Origin: CAZJDM01 sp964544765 | GTDB lineage: Bacteria; Bdellovibrionota_B; Oligoflexia; CAYFLR01 | Reading direction: 5' to 3' | Length of the DNA stretch: 62,094 nucleotides | Assembly: GCA_964544765.1 (NCBI GenBank) | Contig: CAZJDM010000003.1 | Location: forward strand, 1 to 62,094 | Part shown: one piece after another, positions 34,419-42,925 of the stretch | Numbering within the stretch: position 1 is the first letter of the stretch | Layout: every line of letters starts with the position of its first letter | Made by a program: the position numbers and the translations under genes | Notes under the pieces: generated by a model | What the model was told of the DNA's origin: nothing | Database searches by the model: none | The model's input: only the letters and a program-made list of their open reading frames with translations

Positions 34419-37400
34419 CTAAAAACCTCCATCAGGATGCCAACCATACCAAGTATTTCTGGGATCCGATGTATCAAGTTTATATTGGTCCAAAAAGTCT
34501 TGAAGAGGAGTATCTTGTAAAATTTTATTAGGTGATTTTAATATTTCTACACTTGAGGTATATGTATCCAATTGTGGTGTGAGTTGTTGTCCGTAACTAT
34601 AATTTTCGTAATGAATTCTCTGTGGTCTTCCCTGAAGGGTTCTAAAACCATCTACAACATCAACTACCTGTTCTTCTTCTTTTAGTTCAGAGGACCAACT
34701 ATTATCTCCGAAATTCATGTCTTTCTGATAGTATATATGGTGAAGTGATTCGTGAAGTAATGTTTCACCCAGAGTTATGGGTTCTACAGCCAAACCTAAG
34801 CTTTGCCCTTGTTCATCAAAAAGTTCACGACTTTTATCTAAATAACCTCCTGGTGTGCCGTTTATGATGCTTGCTGGTGATAAACTAATCATGCTTGGAT
34901 CTCTTAGGTCATCAGGCATAAACACTCGATCCCCCATGTCCAATAGATCTGGAATTGCTGTTATTTTTATACTTGGCCCTTCACGACCACTTTCAAAGTG
35001 CTCTGAGATAAGAGCAATAGCTACATCAGGGTAATCACGCGCTAAATCGCGAATGCCATCTTTTATTCCCTCTACAGTATATTTAGCTTGACTTCCTGAA
35101 TATTCACCCAACTCTCCAAACTCATTATCCCAAGCCTGCTCAATTTGAGGTAAAGCTTTATCGTTGGGGTCATCAAGGTTGATAAAAACATCTTCATCGA
35201 TTTCATATACTTGCATAAGAAGATCCGCTATATTTCCCCTATGAATTTCTGGGACGGGACGTGGAGGTGGTACTTTAATTAAATCGTCAGGAGGTGGAGG
35301 TGGAGGACCTTCTTCACCGACTCGCCATGGTGTGGTAACTGGAATAGGAGGAGGTGGTCTAGGCTCCCCTTTTTTCCAGGGAGCTATGTCGGGTAATCCT
35401 GGAGGAGGGGAAGGTTTTTTCTTTATAAAGATTTCTCCTATTTTCCCTTGAGAACTGATACCACCTCGGGTTCTAATACCCCTAATCGATTCAGGGTCAT
35501 TAAGCATGCATGCGTCGGGACCAGCCACTAATCCAAAACCACATGGATCATTATTTAAGAAAGACTCTTCCATATCATTTGAAATTAAATTGAATAATGT
35601 AATTTTATTCTCTGAGGTGAGATCACTTATAAATTCTGGAGTATATGATCTGGTACTTCCAAACCTAATTAAGGTAACTTCATTTTTATCAATCATGGGA
35701 AAGATTGATTCTTCATTGTATAATTTTGTTAAAGGAGACTGGTCAAGGGCCAATTTGGTAAAAGGATGAGCATATATATTATCAACATTATTAGTCTTTT
35801 TATATTGCTCAATATACGTTTTTATTTTGTCTATATCTGGGTTTTGATCTCCTTGGACAACAGAATCCCGATATCTGGTAGTTTCTTTTTCTAAGGCATA
35901 TCTAAAATCAATATCTCTAAGTTGAATAAAGATAGATTCGGCCCATTTTGTTCCCTTTTTAGAGTCTTGATATTGATCTTGAATATATTGCTCAATATCT
36001 ACCTCATCTGCTTGATCGTCTTTAAGGTAAACTTTGTCAAAATTTTCAGTAAAAACCAGTTCAGAAGTATTTGCTAAATTGAAGATTAATGCTTTGGCCA
36101 CATATCGTTTTTCATTTACCAGTATCATATTATAAGGAACTGTTGCTGATTGATAAGTGAAATTAAATACAGGGTCATTGGCTGGAGTGCTTAGTACAAT
36201 CGGTATGTATCTTGCTTTGCCGTTTTTATCCAAAAATTGTTTTGAAGCGGTAGTAGGAGAAATTTCTATATAATTTTGAACTACCGGAAAACTTTCAATG
36301 TCCTTATTCAAATCATAAAAAAAGGCATAGTGGGTAGAAATATTATTTTCGGCAAATTCAAGAATCAATGAGAGCTCCCTATTATCAAAAGCATTATCTA
36401 TAATAACATTAATAACATCTCTTTTTGAATTCAAAGGTTCAGAGCGGTAAATTTGTTTTTTTTCTTTGTCTAAAATACTTAATTGGTAATAAATCATGTT
36501 GGTAATACTATCCCATTCAATAATTGTCTGGGAACTGTCCATTGTCAATTTAAGACTAGGTTTATTAATATCAAAATCGGTTAGTTGAATAGTATCCTTT
36601 TTAATAGTAGCGCTGATACAAGAAGACTCGTTTCCGGATAAGTCGCTATATTTTACAGATACATTGTTTGATGGTTTTAGTTGTTTAGGAAAGATCCAAG
36701 TTATAGAAGGATTGTATAAGTACCATTCGCCATTTATGGCACAGTCTTCAGAATTAGAAATATATACATATGATGGTGAACCTTCAGCAGCGAGAGATAA
36801 TCGTACTGATCTGGAATCAGTGTAACCAAAATTGTTATTTACGCTTATGGTGGGATTAGAAGGAGCTTTAATATCCCTAAATACATATGCAGCTCCACAG
36901 TTAATTTTATCGTCAGCACTGTTGACATAAGGAGCGCTGACAATCAAATCTTTACCGGTAATAGCCATATCCCAGCCAAAATAATCAGATTTGTTCCCCA
37001 CCTCTCCGTTAATTTTTGAAGCTTGCTTCCAAGAATATCCATCGTGCTGGAACATGTAGGTTGTGCCTGTAGTATTCTTTGAGTATTCAAAAAAGGAACC
37101 TACTAGGATAATTTGTCCGGAAATGGCTACCCTTTGACCAAAAAAATCACCGGTCATGGGGGTGTCTGATATCAGTTTTTGGCTCTCTAACCATCCTTGA
37201 GATGTATGTTGAAAGATGTATGCCGCACCGGATAACTCACCATAATCATCGTCTCCAAAAGCTCCAACAACAGCATGATCGTGGGAAATACCTACACTGA
37301 ATCCAAAATAATCATTTTCAGTCTTATCATAAGCTGTTAAAACAGATTCCAATTTAAAATTTTCTTTTTCTTCTGACCAAGAATAAATATAGGATGATCC

Positions 37401-38276
37401 TTGGTAATTATAGTCACCAGGTGATCCAACAATTATCCTTCCGTTTCTGATATCCACGCTCCAGCCAAAATTAGCGCTGGTTGTTTTATTAGGTACAAGG
37501 CCAAAATGTCGTGACCAATTTACTTTATTCTCATTAATGATGGGGTGAAAAACATATACTTTGCCAATATTAGATTCTATATCATTCCTGTGATAAGGCT
37601 CGCCAACTATTACTACACCTTGATCTATAGCCACGCTGTATCCGAAATAGCCTTTTAACTGTGGTTCGGGTGAGGTGAACTTCTCAATTTGTTCCCAATT
37701 ATTGATTTCTTTATTGTATTTAAAAATATATACAGCGCCTACATCCTGCAGTAAGTTGAGTTTCAGATCATGAGCATAGGCTCCTACTACAATTAAATTG
37801 CCTGTTGGATCGATATCAACGCTGAAACCAAAGTGATCATGACGGACTCCATCATTGGCAGTTAATTGCTGTTGAAAAATCCACTCATTCCCCTCTCCCT
37901 CTCGTTGATATATGTAGACTGCTCCTAATCTACCTGACGCTAAGTCTCCTCCCACCACCATTCTATTAGCGGATACTGCTACGCTTTTTCCTAGATTATA
38001 ATGATTTTTATCACAATCGGTTTCATATTTTAATTTAGCAAAGTTTCCCAATCCTGAAGCTACTAAGTTGGCAGTTGGAGCTTGGGTGGTTTTTTCCACT
38101 AAAGGAGAACAAACTAAATCAGGGTCGATTTGTAGCAAATATTCTTCTAAGTCTTCTAAATTACCACTTTTTTTACAATCGTTATCTAAATATGACTGTA
38201 TTTCACCCTCAAATACGTTACAATTTGAGATTAATATAGTACAACATAAGATTATTACTACATATAATCGCTTCAT
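34419..38276 (-). CDS. Large lipoprotein: FG-GAP propeller + linker + zinc metallopeptidase domain
   Basis: The 1285-residue protein has a lipoprotein signal (ISNC, Cys19). About seven FG-GAP-like repeats (~75-465) follow, with recurring FGxSVxI, VVGAxxxD and GAAYIF elements that should make a seven-bladed propeller. Ig-like beta domains (~470-640), a mixed domain and Pro-rich segments (~1010-1065, with PPPPP runs) come next. The C-terminal domain contains HESLHH (His1175, Glu1176, His1179), a zinc-peptidase motif. An envelope- or surface-anchored protease with an adhesion propeller is the best reading. The substrate is unknown. The SD is weak (AGAAG). Confidence 0.8.
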   Translation of the reverse strand: MKRLYVVIILCCTILISNCNVFEGEIQSYLDNDCKKSGNLEDLEEYLLQIDPDLVCSPLVEKTTQAPTANLVASGLGNFAKLKYETDCDKNHYNLGKSVAVSANRMVVGGDLASGRLGAVYIYQREGEGNEWIFQQQLTANDGVRHDHFGFSVDIDPTGNLIVVGAYAHDLKLNLLQDVGAVYIFKYNKEINNWEQIEKFTSPEPQLKGYFGYSVAIDQGVVIVGEPYHRNDIESNIGKVYVFHPIINENKVNWSRHFGLVPNKTTSANFGWSVDIRNGRIIVGSPGDYNYQGSSYIYSWSEEKENFKLESVLTAYDKTENDYFGFSVGISHDHAVVGAFGDDDYGELSGAAYIFQHTSQGWLESQKLISDTPMTGDFFGQRVAISGQIILVGSFFEYSKNTTGTTYMFQHDGYSWKQASKINGEVGNKSDYFGWDMAITGKDLIVSAPYVNSADDKINCGAAYVFRDIKAPSNPTISVNNNFGYTDSRSVRLSLAAEGSPSYVYISNSEDCAINGEWYLYNPSITWIFPKQLKPSNNVSVKYSDLSGNESSCISATIKKDTIQLTDFDINKPSLKLTMDSSQTIIEWDSITNMIYYQLSILDKEKKQIYRSEPLNSKRDVINVIIDNAFDNRELSLILEFAENNISTHYAFFYDLNKDIESFPVVQNYIEISPTTASKQFLDKNGKARYIPIVLSTPANDPVFNFTYQSATVPYNMILVNEKRYVAKALIFNLANTSELVFTENFDKVYLKDDQADEVDIEQYIQDQYQDSKKGTKWAESIFIQLRDIDFRYALEKETTRYRDSVVQGDQNPDIDKIKTYIEQYKKTNNVDNIYAHPFTKLALDQSPLTKLYNEESIFPMIDKNEVTLIRFGSTRSYTPEFISDLTSENKITLFNLISNDMEESFLNNDPCGFGLVAGPDACMLNDPESIRGIRTRGGISSQGKIGEIFIKKKPSPPPGLPDIAPWKKGEPRPPPPIPVTTPWRVGEEGPPPPPPDDLIKVPPPRPVPEIHRGNIADLLMQVYEIDEDVFINLDDPNDKALPQIEQAWDNEFGELGEYSGSQAKYTVEGIKDGIRDLARDYPDVAIALISEHFESGREGPSIKITAIPDLLDMGDRVFMPDDLRDPSMISLSPASIINGTPGGYLDKSRELFDEQGQSLGLAVEPITLGETLLHESLHHIYYQKDMNFGDNSWSSELKEEEQVVDVVDGFRTLQGRPQRIHYENYSYGQQLTPQLDTYTSSVEILKSPNKILQDTPLQDFLDQYKLDTSDPRNTWYGWHPDGGF

Positions 38277-38430
38277 ATTACTTCTTTTTCAAATTCTAGG
38301 ATTATGTAGTGATAATAAAGATAAATTTCTCTAGTATCAATTTTCTTTCGGTTTTAATTAATGATCAGCTTAGAAGTATGTATTTTATTTGTGAAATAAG
38401 TAGGTTAGAAAGGGTGAATTAAAAAGAATG

Positions 38431-39360
38431 TTAATGCCCTAATCCGTGTGCCATCTCAATCAAGTGTTCTAGTGTTTTAAGTATTTCGTCCATGTATTCC
38501 TTAGCAGCTTTAACACTACCAGGGAGTGTATATATTAGGCTTTTGTTCATTACTCCAGAGATACTTCTACTAATAAGTGCTTGAGGATTATTCTGTCCGT
38601 ATTTCCATCTAATGTGTTCCATAATTCCTGGTATTATTTTATCGCAATGCTTATTAGCTACCTCATAAGTTATATCTCGTGGACCAATTCCTGTTCCTCC
38701 AGTTGTAATAACAACATCGATGTAGCTTTTTTTGGCCTTATCTAGTTCTTGACCCAGTATACTTGGATCGTCCGGGACAATAGAAGATGTTAAGTCGAAG
38801 TGCCATCTAGTATTAATAAAATGTTCATTGATTGCTTTAAATATTGTTGGACCGCTTAGGTCTTCGTATTCACCTTGACTAGCTCGGTCACTGACAGTGA
38901 TAATTTGGAAGCGTAGCAAATAGGGAATGTATTTAAATTTATCTCCAGCTTTAATGGTTCCACCGTTAATTACTCGACAAAAAACCCCCTCTTGGGGCAT
39001 TACGCACTTACCGACCTCTTGGTAAATTGCGCATCCTCCTCCATGACATTTTTTACCGATTTGAGTAACCTCCAATTCTACATCGTCATTTCCTATTATG
39101 AACCGATCCAATAAGGAGACTTTAGTAAGATCAAATCCTACGGTGGTAATATTTTCGGCAAATTCGCCGGGTTTAAAATCTCGGTTACCTTTTTGGTTAG
39201 CGAATTTATCGATACTTTCTTTTGCTAACAAACTAACTTGCCTGTGCCATGGACCAGAATGAGCATCATTTATTATTCCTCGGTGGTTGATATTAATTTC
39301 ATCAACAGGAGATTTTAAGGTGCCTTTGACTTTAGAAATGTTAACTGAATGTATAATCAT
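38431..39360 (-). CDS. MOSC domain-MogA/MoaB fusion protein (molybdenum cofactor)
   Basis: The 309-residue protein joins two molybdenum-cofactor modules. Residues ~1-148 are a MOSC domain with HRGIINDAHSGPWHRQVSLL and the conserved Cys in KCHGGGCAIYQEVGKCVMP. Residues ~150-309 are a MogA/MoaB domain with TVSDRASQGEYEDLSGP, VVITTGGTGIGPRD and LPGSVKAAKEYMDE, which adenylates molybdopterin before metal insertion. MOSC domains act in cofactor sulfuration or metal-sulfur transfer. Such fusions are known in other bacteria. It is divergent from moaC, 187 bases away. Confidence 0.9.
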   Translation of the reverse strand: MIIHSVNISKVKGTLKSPVDEININHRGIINDAHSGPWHRQVSLLAKESIDKFANQKGNRDFKPGEFAENITTVGFDLTKVSLLDRFIIGNDDVELEVTQIGKKCHGGGCAIYQEVGKCVMPQEGVFCRVINGGTIKAGDKFKYIPYLLRFQIITVSDRASQGEYEDLSGPTIFKAINEHFINTRWHFDLTSSIVPDDPSILGQELDKAKKSYIDVVITTGGTGIGPRDITYEVANKHCDKIIPGIMEHIRWKYGQNNPQALISRSISGVMNKSLIYTLPGSVKAAKEYMDEILKTLEHLIEMAHGLGH

Positions 39361-39547
39361 AATTTAAGTTCCTCTTGTCTTCCAAATACTAAATAATATG
39401 TATCTTATTTTTTATGACTAATGTGAAATTATTCTTTAAATAAAGACAAATGTTTGGTACCTACTTTTGATGATGGTGACTATAGCAAAGTTTCTCTAAG
39501 CAGGCAAATAATACAAAACTCAAGTGCTTTTGGGGAGTGATCTCAGA

Positions 39548-40033
39548 ATGGACAATGACAATACTCTATCTCATATCGATAAAGACGGAAATCCAACTAT
39601 TGTGGATATTAGTTCTAAGTCAATTACTAGAAGAACAGCAGTCGCCTGTTCTTTGGTGGTTTTAGATCCAAAAATTGCAGCTCTTTTGAAAGAAGGCGAA
39701 ATTAACACTAAAAAAGGACCCGTCTTTCAAACCGCGATCATTGCTGGTACAATGGCGGCAAAACAAACCTTTAACCTTATACCATTGTGCCATCCAATTG
39801 GACTTGAGGATTGTAGAATTAAGATCTATCTTGATAAAGATAATATTGTTCATATTCAATGCAAGGTTGTTGTTAATGCTAAGACTGGTGTGGAAATGGA
39901 AGCTCTTACGGGAGCCAGTGTTGCGGCTCTTACAGTTTATGATATGTGTAAAGGGGTATCTCATAATATTATTATTAAGGAAATTAGACTATTTGAAAAG
40001 AAAGGCGGCAAAAGCGATTTCACATTTCCTTAA
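39548..40033 (+). CDS. moaC: Cyclic pyranopterin monophosphate synthase MoaC
   Basis: The 161-residue enzyme makes cyclic pyranopterin monophosphate in the first steps of molybdopterin synthesis. It shows HIDKDGNPTIVDIS, GPVFQTAIIAGTMAAKQT, LIPLCHPIGLEDC and VEMEALTGASVAALTVYDMCK, all hallmarks of MoaC. The start at ATG 39548 is chosen because GGGGAG (39532-39537) lies 10 bases upstream and the protein then begins at the usual place. A GTG at 39524 would place the SD inside the gene. MoaA and the other moa genes are not in the window. Confidence 0.96.
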   Translation: MDNDNTLSHIDKDGNPTIVDISSKSITRRTAVACSLVVLDPKIAALLKEGEINTKKGPVFQTAIIAGTMAAKQTFNLIPLCHPIGLEDCRIKIYLDKDNIVHIQCKVVVNAKTGVEMEALTGASVAALTVYDMCKGVSHNIIIKEIRLFEKKGGKSDFTFP

Positions 40034-40162
40034 TTTTATATTTATATTGTGTCATAGTCAAAGTCAAAATAATAAACTAGCTACTAGGGATATTTCTTTA
40101 AAAAATGGTTCAATTATGGATCAAGTATCTGAAGAAATGTAAGGTGGAAATTAGTCATATAA

Positions 40163-40279
40163 ATGCAAACTAGAATGATTCTGGGTTTTTGTTTATTATT
40201 AATATTTCTTTGTTGTTGGATGGTTAGAGATAATTACTTAGAATTGAGATTAAATACCAACAAAATTGTTGGTAAGTGA
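40163..40279 (+). CDS. Possible small membrane protein, 38 residues
   Basis: The frame encodes a short leader, one membrane segment (ILGFCLLLIFLCCWMV) and a polar tail (RDNYLELRLNTNKIVGK). An AAGGTGG lies 15 bases upstream, a long but possible SD distance. The last codons contain a perfect hairpin at 40255-40274. It sits between moaC and a convergent gene. It may be a genuine small protein or a chance frame. Confidence 0.35.
   Translation: MQTRMILGFCLLLIFLCCWMVRDNYLELRLNTNKIVGK
40255..40274. terminator. Perfect 8-base hairpin, possible weak terminator
   Basis: TACCAACA (40255-40262) and TGTTGGTA (40267-40274) pair perfectly around AAAT. It lies between convergent transcription units (moaC side and the gene ending at 40318) and could end either. 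No T run follows closely on the plus strand, so intrinsic termination is uncertain. Confidence 0.35.
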
Positions 40280-40317
40280 TGAAAGTGCCAACGAATGTGT
40301 TTTCCTAAATAAAATAT

Positions 40318-40551
40318 TTACCTGTTTAAACAATCTCCGTTAGTAGAATAATCATCCCAGGCCCACTTACATTTTTTTGAGGCTCTACATTTATAACAAG
40401 TAAAATTTTCGATGTTGTAATCTGATTTACATCTTGCTTTGCTAAATTGTTTTAGTTTTTCTATTAAAGTTTGTTGTTCTTTTAGAAACTCATGCAAGTC
40501 CATTAAGCTTTTATATTTAGATATTTGTTCTAAAATCTCTTTGTCTTTCAT
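40318..40551 (-). CDS. Small Cys-rich protein
   Basis: The 77-residue protein has an N-terminal coiled-coil-like helix (EILEQISKYKSLMDLHEFLKEQ) and a C-terminal Cys cluster: ARCKS, FTCYKCRASKKCKW and GDCLN. The spacing could bind a metal such as zinc or an Fe-S cluster. No signal peptide is seen. The family is not recognised. There is no clear SD before the ATG. It stands alone, convergent with the moaC side. Confidence 0.6.
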   Translation of the reverse strand: MKDKEILEQISKYKSLMDLHEFLKEQQTLIEKLKQFSKARCKSDYNIENFTCYKCRASKKCKWAWDDYSTNGDCLNR

Positions 40552-40689
40552 AATTAAACGTCAAATCATTAGCTTATCTTAAATATACCATTAATATTTC
40601 TTATTTACCGCATTAAGCAAATTAAGTCCAGAATTTCTTTAAATGATTTTTGGAGTTTTATTCAAATCAAAGTTAATTAGCGCTACTTG

Positions 40690-40698
40690 TGATATAAT
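40690..40698 (+). promoter_or_regulatory. Extended -10 promoter abutting the next start codon (leaderless mRNA candidate)
   Basis: TGATATAAT at 40690-40698 is a perfect extended -10 (TG-n-TATAAT). Transcription would begin about 7 bases later, at 40704-40706, on or next to the ATG at 40705. No SD precedes that ATG. No good -35 is seen, as is usual for extended -10 promoters. Confidence 0.55.
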
Positions 40699-40704
40699 AA
40701 TTAC

Positions 40705-41463
40705 ATGAATCAAGTAATACACCTATTGATTTGGTTAACTGCTTTTTTCCTTTTTAGTAGGGAACAATATTTTGCCGCCTTAGGGTTTGCTATATTGGGA
40801 ACTTGGAGACTGGTTCGGTCTTTAATTCAACTTTCTAAGGAAAAAAAGCTTAAAAATGAGTTAAAAGAAGATGTTTTTGATATCGAGGTTTCGGGCCAAA
40901 CCAAAATATATAGAAACCAAAAGCGATATTTGTTGAATACATTACGGGTGGCAATTTTTTTGGCACTATTTATTTTTATTCCAGGTAGCCACAATTTTGA
41001 TATTCTCTTGGTAACCATATTTGCAGCTTTTATTCTTTATCAAATAATAACCAGGTTGGAAAATGAATATATTTCTTTTTCATCTGAAGGTTTTACCTTG
41101 GGAGATCGAAATTTTTCGTTTGTTGTCAATTGGGATAATATTTCCGAAATTGATTTGGGATCAATGTATAATATTCAATGTGTTTTAATCAATTTATTAG
41201 ATACAAAGTCATTAAAAGACTCCATCGAACCTAACAAGAATTTTTCCAAGGATAAAGCCGAGAAAATGATCCAGAGAAATATCGATGTTAGTCGTGATTG
41301 GATCGGATGGGATTTTGCAATCGTTTCAGAAAAATTTGGTTTAAGTCCGGTGTATTTTCTCAGATTAATTGAGAAGTATCGATCTAATCCTGATAATAGA
41401 AAAGATTTGCAAACAAAAGAGAGTGTTTCCGAGATAAATAACCTAGATAAAACAGGATCCTAA
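40705..41463 (+). CDS. Integral membrane protein with C-terminal PH-like domain (STM3941-like)
   Basis: The 252-residue protein has about four membrane helices (~5-20, 22-38, 78-96 and 100-115). A soluble part follows with FSSEGFTLGDRNFSFVVNWDNISEI, which resembles the bacterial PH-like folds of STM3941-type proteins. The end is hydrophilic. The function is unknown. It has no SD and its start codon is placed at the predicted transcription start, so translation from a leaderless message is likely. An aminotransferase gene follows after 79 bases. Confidence 0.6.
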   Translation: MNQVIHLLIWLTAFFLFSREQYFAALGFAILGTWRLVRSLIQLSKEKKLKNELKEDVFDIEVSGQTKIYRNQKRYLLNTLRVAIFLALFIFIPGSHNFDILLVTIFAAFILYQIITRLENEYISFSSEGFTLGDRNFSFVVNWDNISEIDLGSMYNIQCVLINLLDTKSLKDSIEPNKNFSKDKAEKMIQRNIDVSRDWIGWDFAIVSEKFGLSPVYFLRLIEKYRSNPDNRKDLQTKESVSEINNLDKTGS

Positions 41464-41542
41464 CATTTTATATATATTTTTTGATTAAATTTAGAATTTA
41501 TGTTAGCGTCGTCCCTAATTATTTAGTGTTAGGGATGAAATT

Positions 41543-42925
41543 ATGGGATCAAAAGATACACCTATTGACTATAATGTTGTGATCAATAACATTAATAAGA
41601 GCGGAATAAAACGATTTGAACATGCCTCGATCAGAGAAATTAGAAAGCTGATCAATGATATTGAAAGTGAAACTGATAAGAAGTTTATTCGTATGGAAAT
41701 GGGCGTTCCTGGTTTACCAACACCACAAATTGCTATTGATGCTGAAATTGATGCCATAAGGTCCGGGGTTACCAATATTTACCCTAATGTAGATGGCATT
41801 CCTGATTTAAAACAAGAAACCCAAAGGTTTATTAAGTTATTTTTAGATATTGATATTGATCAACAAGGTTGTATTCCAACCGTAGGCTCTATTAATGGAA
41901 TGTTTGCTGCTTTAATGGTGTTGGGAAGGGCTAATCCTGGGCGAGATACGGTATTATTTATCGAACCGGGCTTTCCGGTTCAAAAACAAATAGTTAATAT
42001 TATTGGTTTAAAACAGGTTAGTTTTGATGTTTACCCATATAGGGGCAACAAGTTAAAAGCAGTATTGGAGAAATATTTAGTTCAAGGTAATATTTCATCC
42101 ATTGTCTATTCTAATCCAAATAATCCAACCTGGATATGTTTTAACGAAGAAGAATTGAGAATAATAGGTGAGTTATCCAATCGGTATAATGTACAAATTA
42201 TTGAAGATTTAGCTTATTTTGCCATGGATTTTCGAAAGGATTTGGCTCATCCGGGTATTCCTCCCTTTCAATCTACTGTTGCTAAATATACCGATAATTA
42301 CATTATGTTGATTTCCAGCTCGAAATCTTTTAGTTATGCAGGTCAACGAATTGGTATGATGGCTATTAGTGATAAATTATATCATTCAAGTTTTGAGGGA
42401 TTATGTAAATACTATTCAACAACTAATTTTGGTCGAGCGGTAGTTATGGGTACTGTTTATGTGACAACTGCTGGAGTTTGTCACTCAGCTCAATATGGAT
42501 TAGCAGCGGTCCTAAAAGCTGTTAATGATGGTAAATATGATTTTGTTAAAACGGTGAGAGAGTACGGTAAAAGGGCCAAGATAATGAAATCTGTTTTTCA
42601 AAAAAATGGTTTCAACATAGTTTACGATAAAGATATTGACCAGCCTATTGGCGATGGTTTTTATTTTACTTTTGCCTATCCAGGAATGTCTGGAGAGGAA
42701 CTTTTAAAAGAATTACTTTTTTACGGCATTAGCGCGATTGGTCTATCTATTACGGGAAGTGAGAGAACAGAGGGTTTGCGAGCTTGTGTTTCTCAAGTCT
42801 CCACAGAACAATTAAACGAATTAGATAAACGATTACACCAGTTTATGGTGAATCATCCTCCAATGGCTATACAAGGATTAAAAAAACAAAAGGAAATAGG
42901 AAATAATAAATGTCCCATTTTGTAG
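41543..42925 (+). CDS. Class I/II PLP-dependent aminotransferase, probably aromatic/branched amino acid
   Basis: The 460-residue fold-type I aminotransferase has GSINGMFAALMVLGR, VYSNPNNPTWICFNEEEL (substrate/PLP region), IIEDLAYFAMDF and the Schiff-base Lys in SSSKSFSYAGQRIGMM. The gene overlaps the fused indolepyruvate oxidoreductase by 16 bases. This suggests that it makes the 2-oxo acid (for example indolepyruvate or phenylpyruvate) that the oxidoreductase consumes. The N-terminal ~40 residues are slightly long for the family. Substrate preference is inferred from the neighbour, not from residues. Confidence 0.85.
   Translation: MGSKDTPIDYNVVINNINKSGIKRFEHASIREIRKLINDIESETDKKFIRMEMGVPGLPTPQIAIDAEIDAIRSGVTNIYPNVDGIPDLKQETQRFIKLFLDIDIDQQGCIPTVGSINGMFAALMVLGRANPGRDTVLFIEPGFPVQKQIVNIIGLKQVSFDVYPYRGNKLKAVLEKYLVQGNISSIVYSNPNNPTWICFNEEELRIIGELSNRYNVQIIEDLAYFAMDFRKDLAHPGIPPFQSTVAKYTDNYIMLISSSKSFSYAGQRIGMMAISDKLYHSSFEGLCKYYSTTNFGRAVVMGTVYVTTAGVCHSAQYGLAAVLKAVNDGKYDFVKTVREYGKRAKIMKSVFQKNGFNIVYDKDIDQPIGDGFYFTFAYPGMSGEELLKELLFYGISAIGLSITGSERTEGLRACVSQVSTEQLNELDKRLHQFMVNHPPMAIQGLKKQKEIGNNKCPIL

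Noticed and set aside
39741..40142. Long overlapping frame across moaC
   Set aside because: It overlaps moaC in another frame and has no family features. It is a shadow of the real gene.
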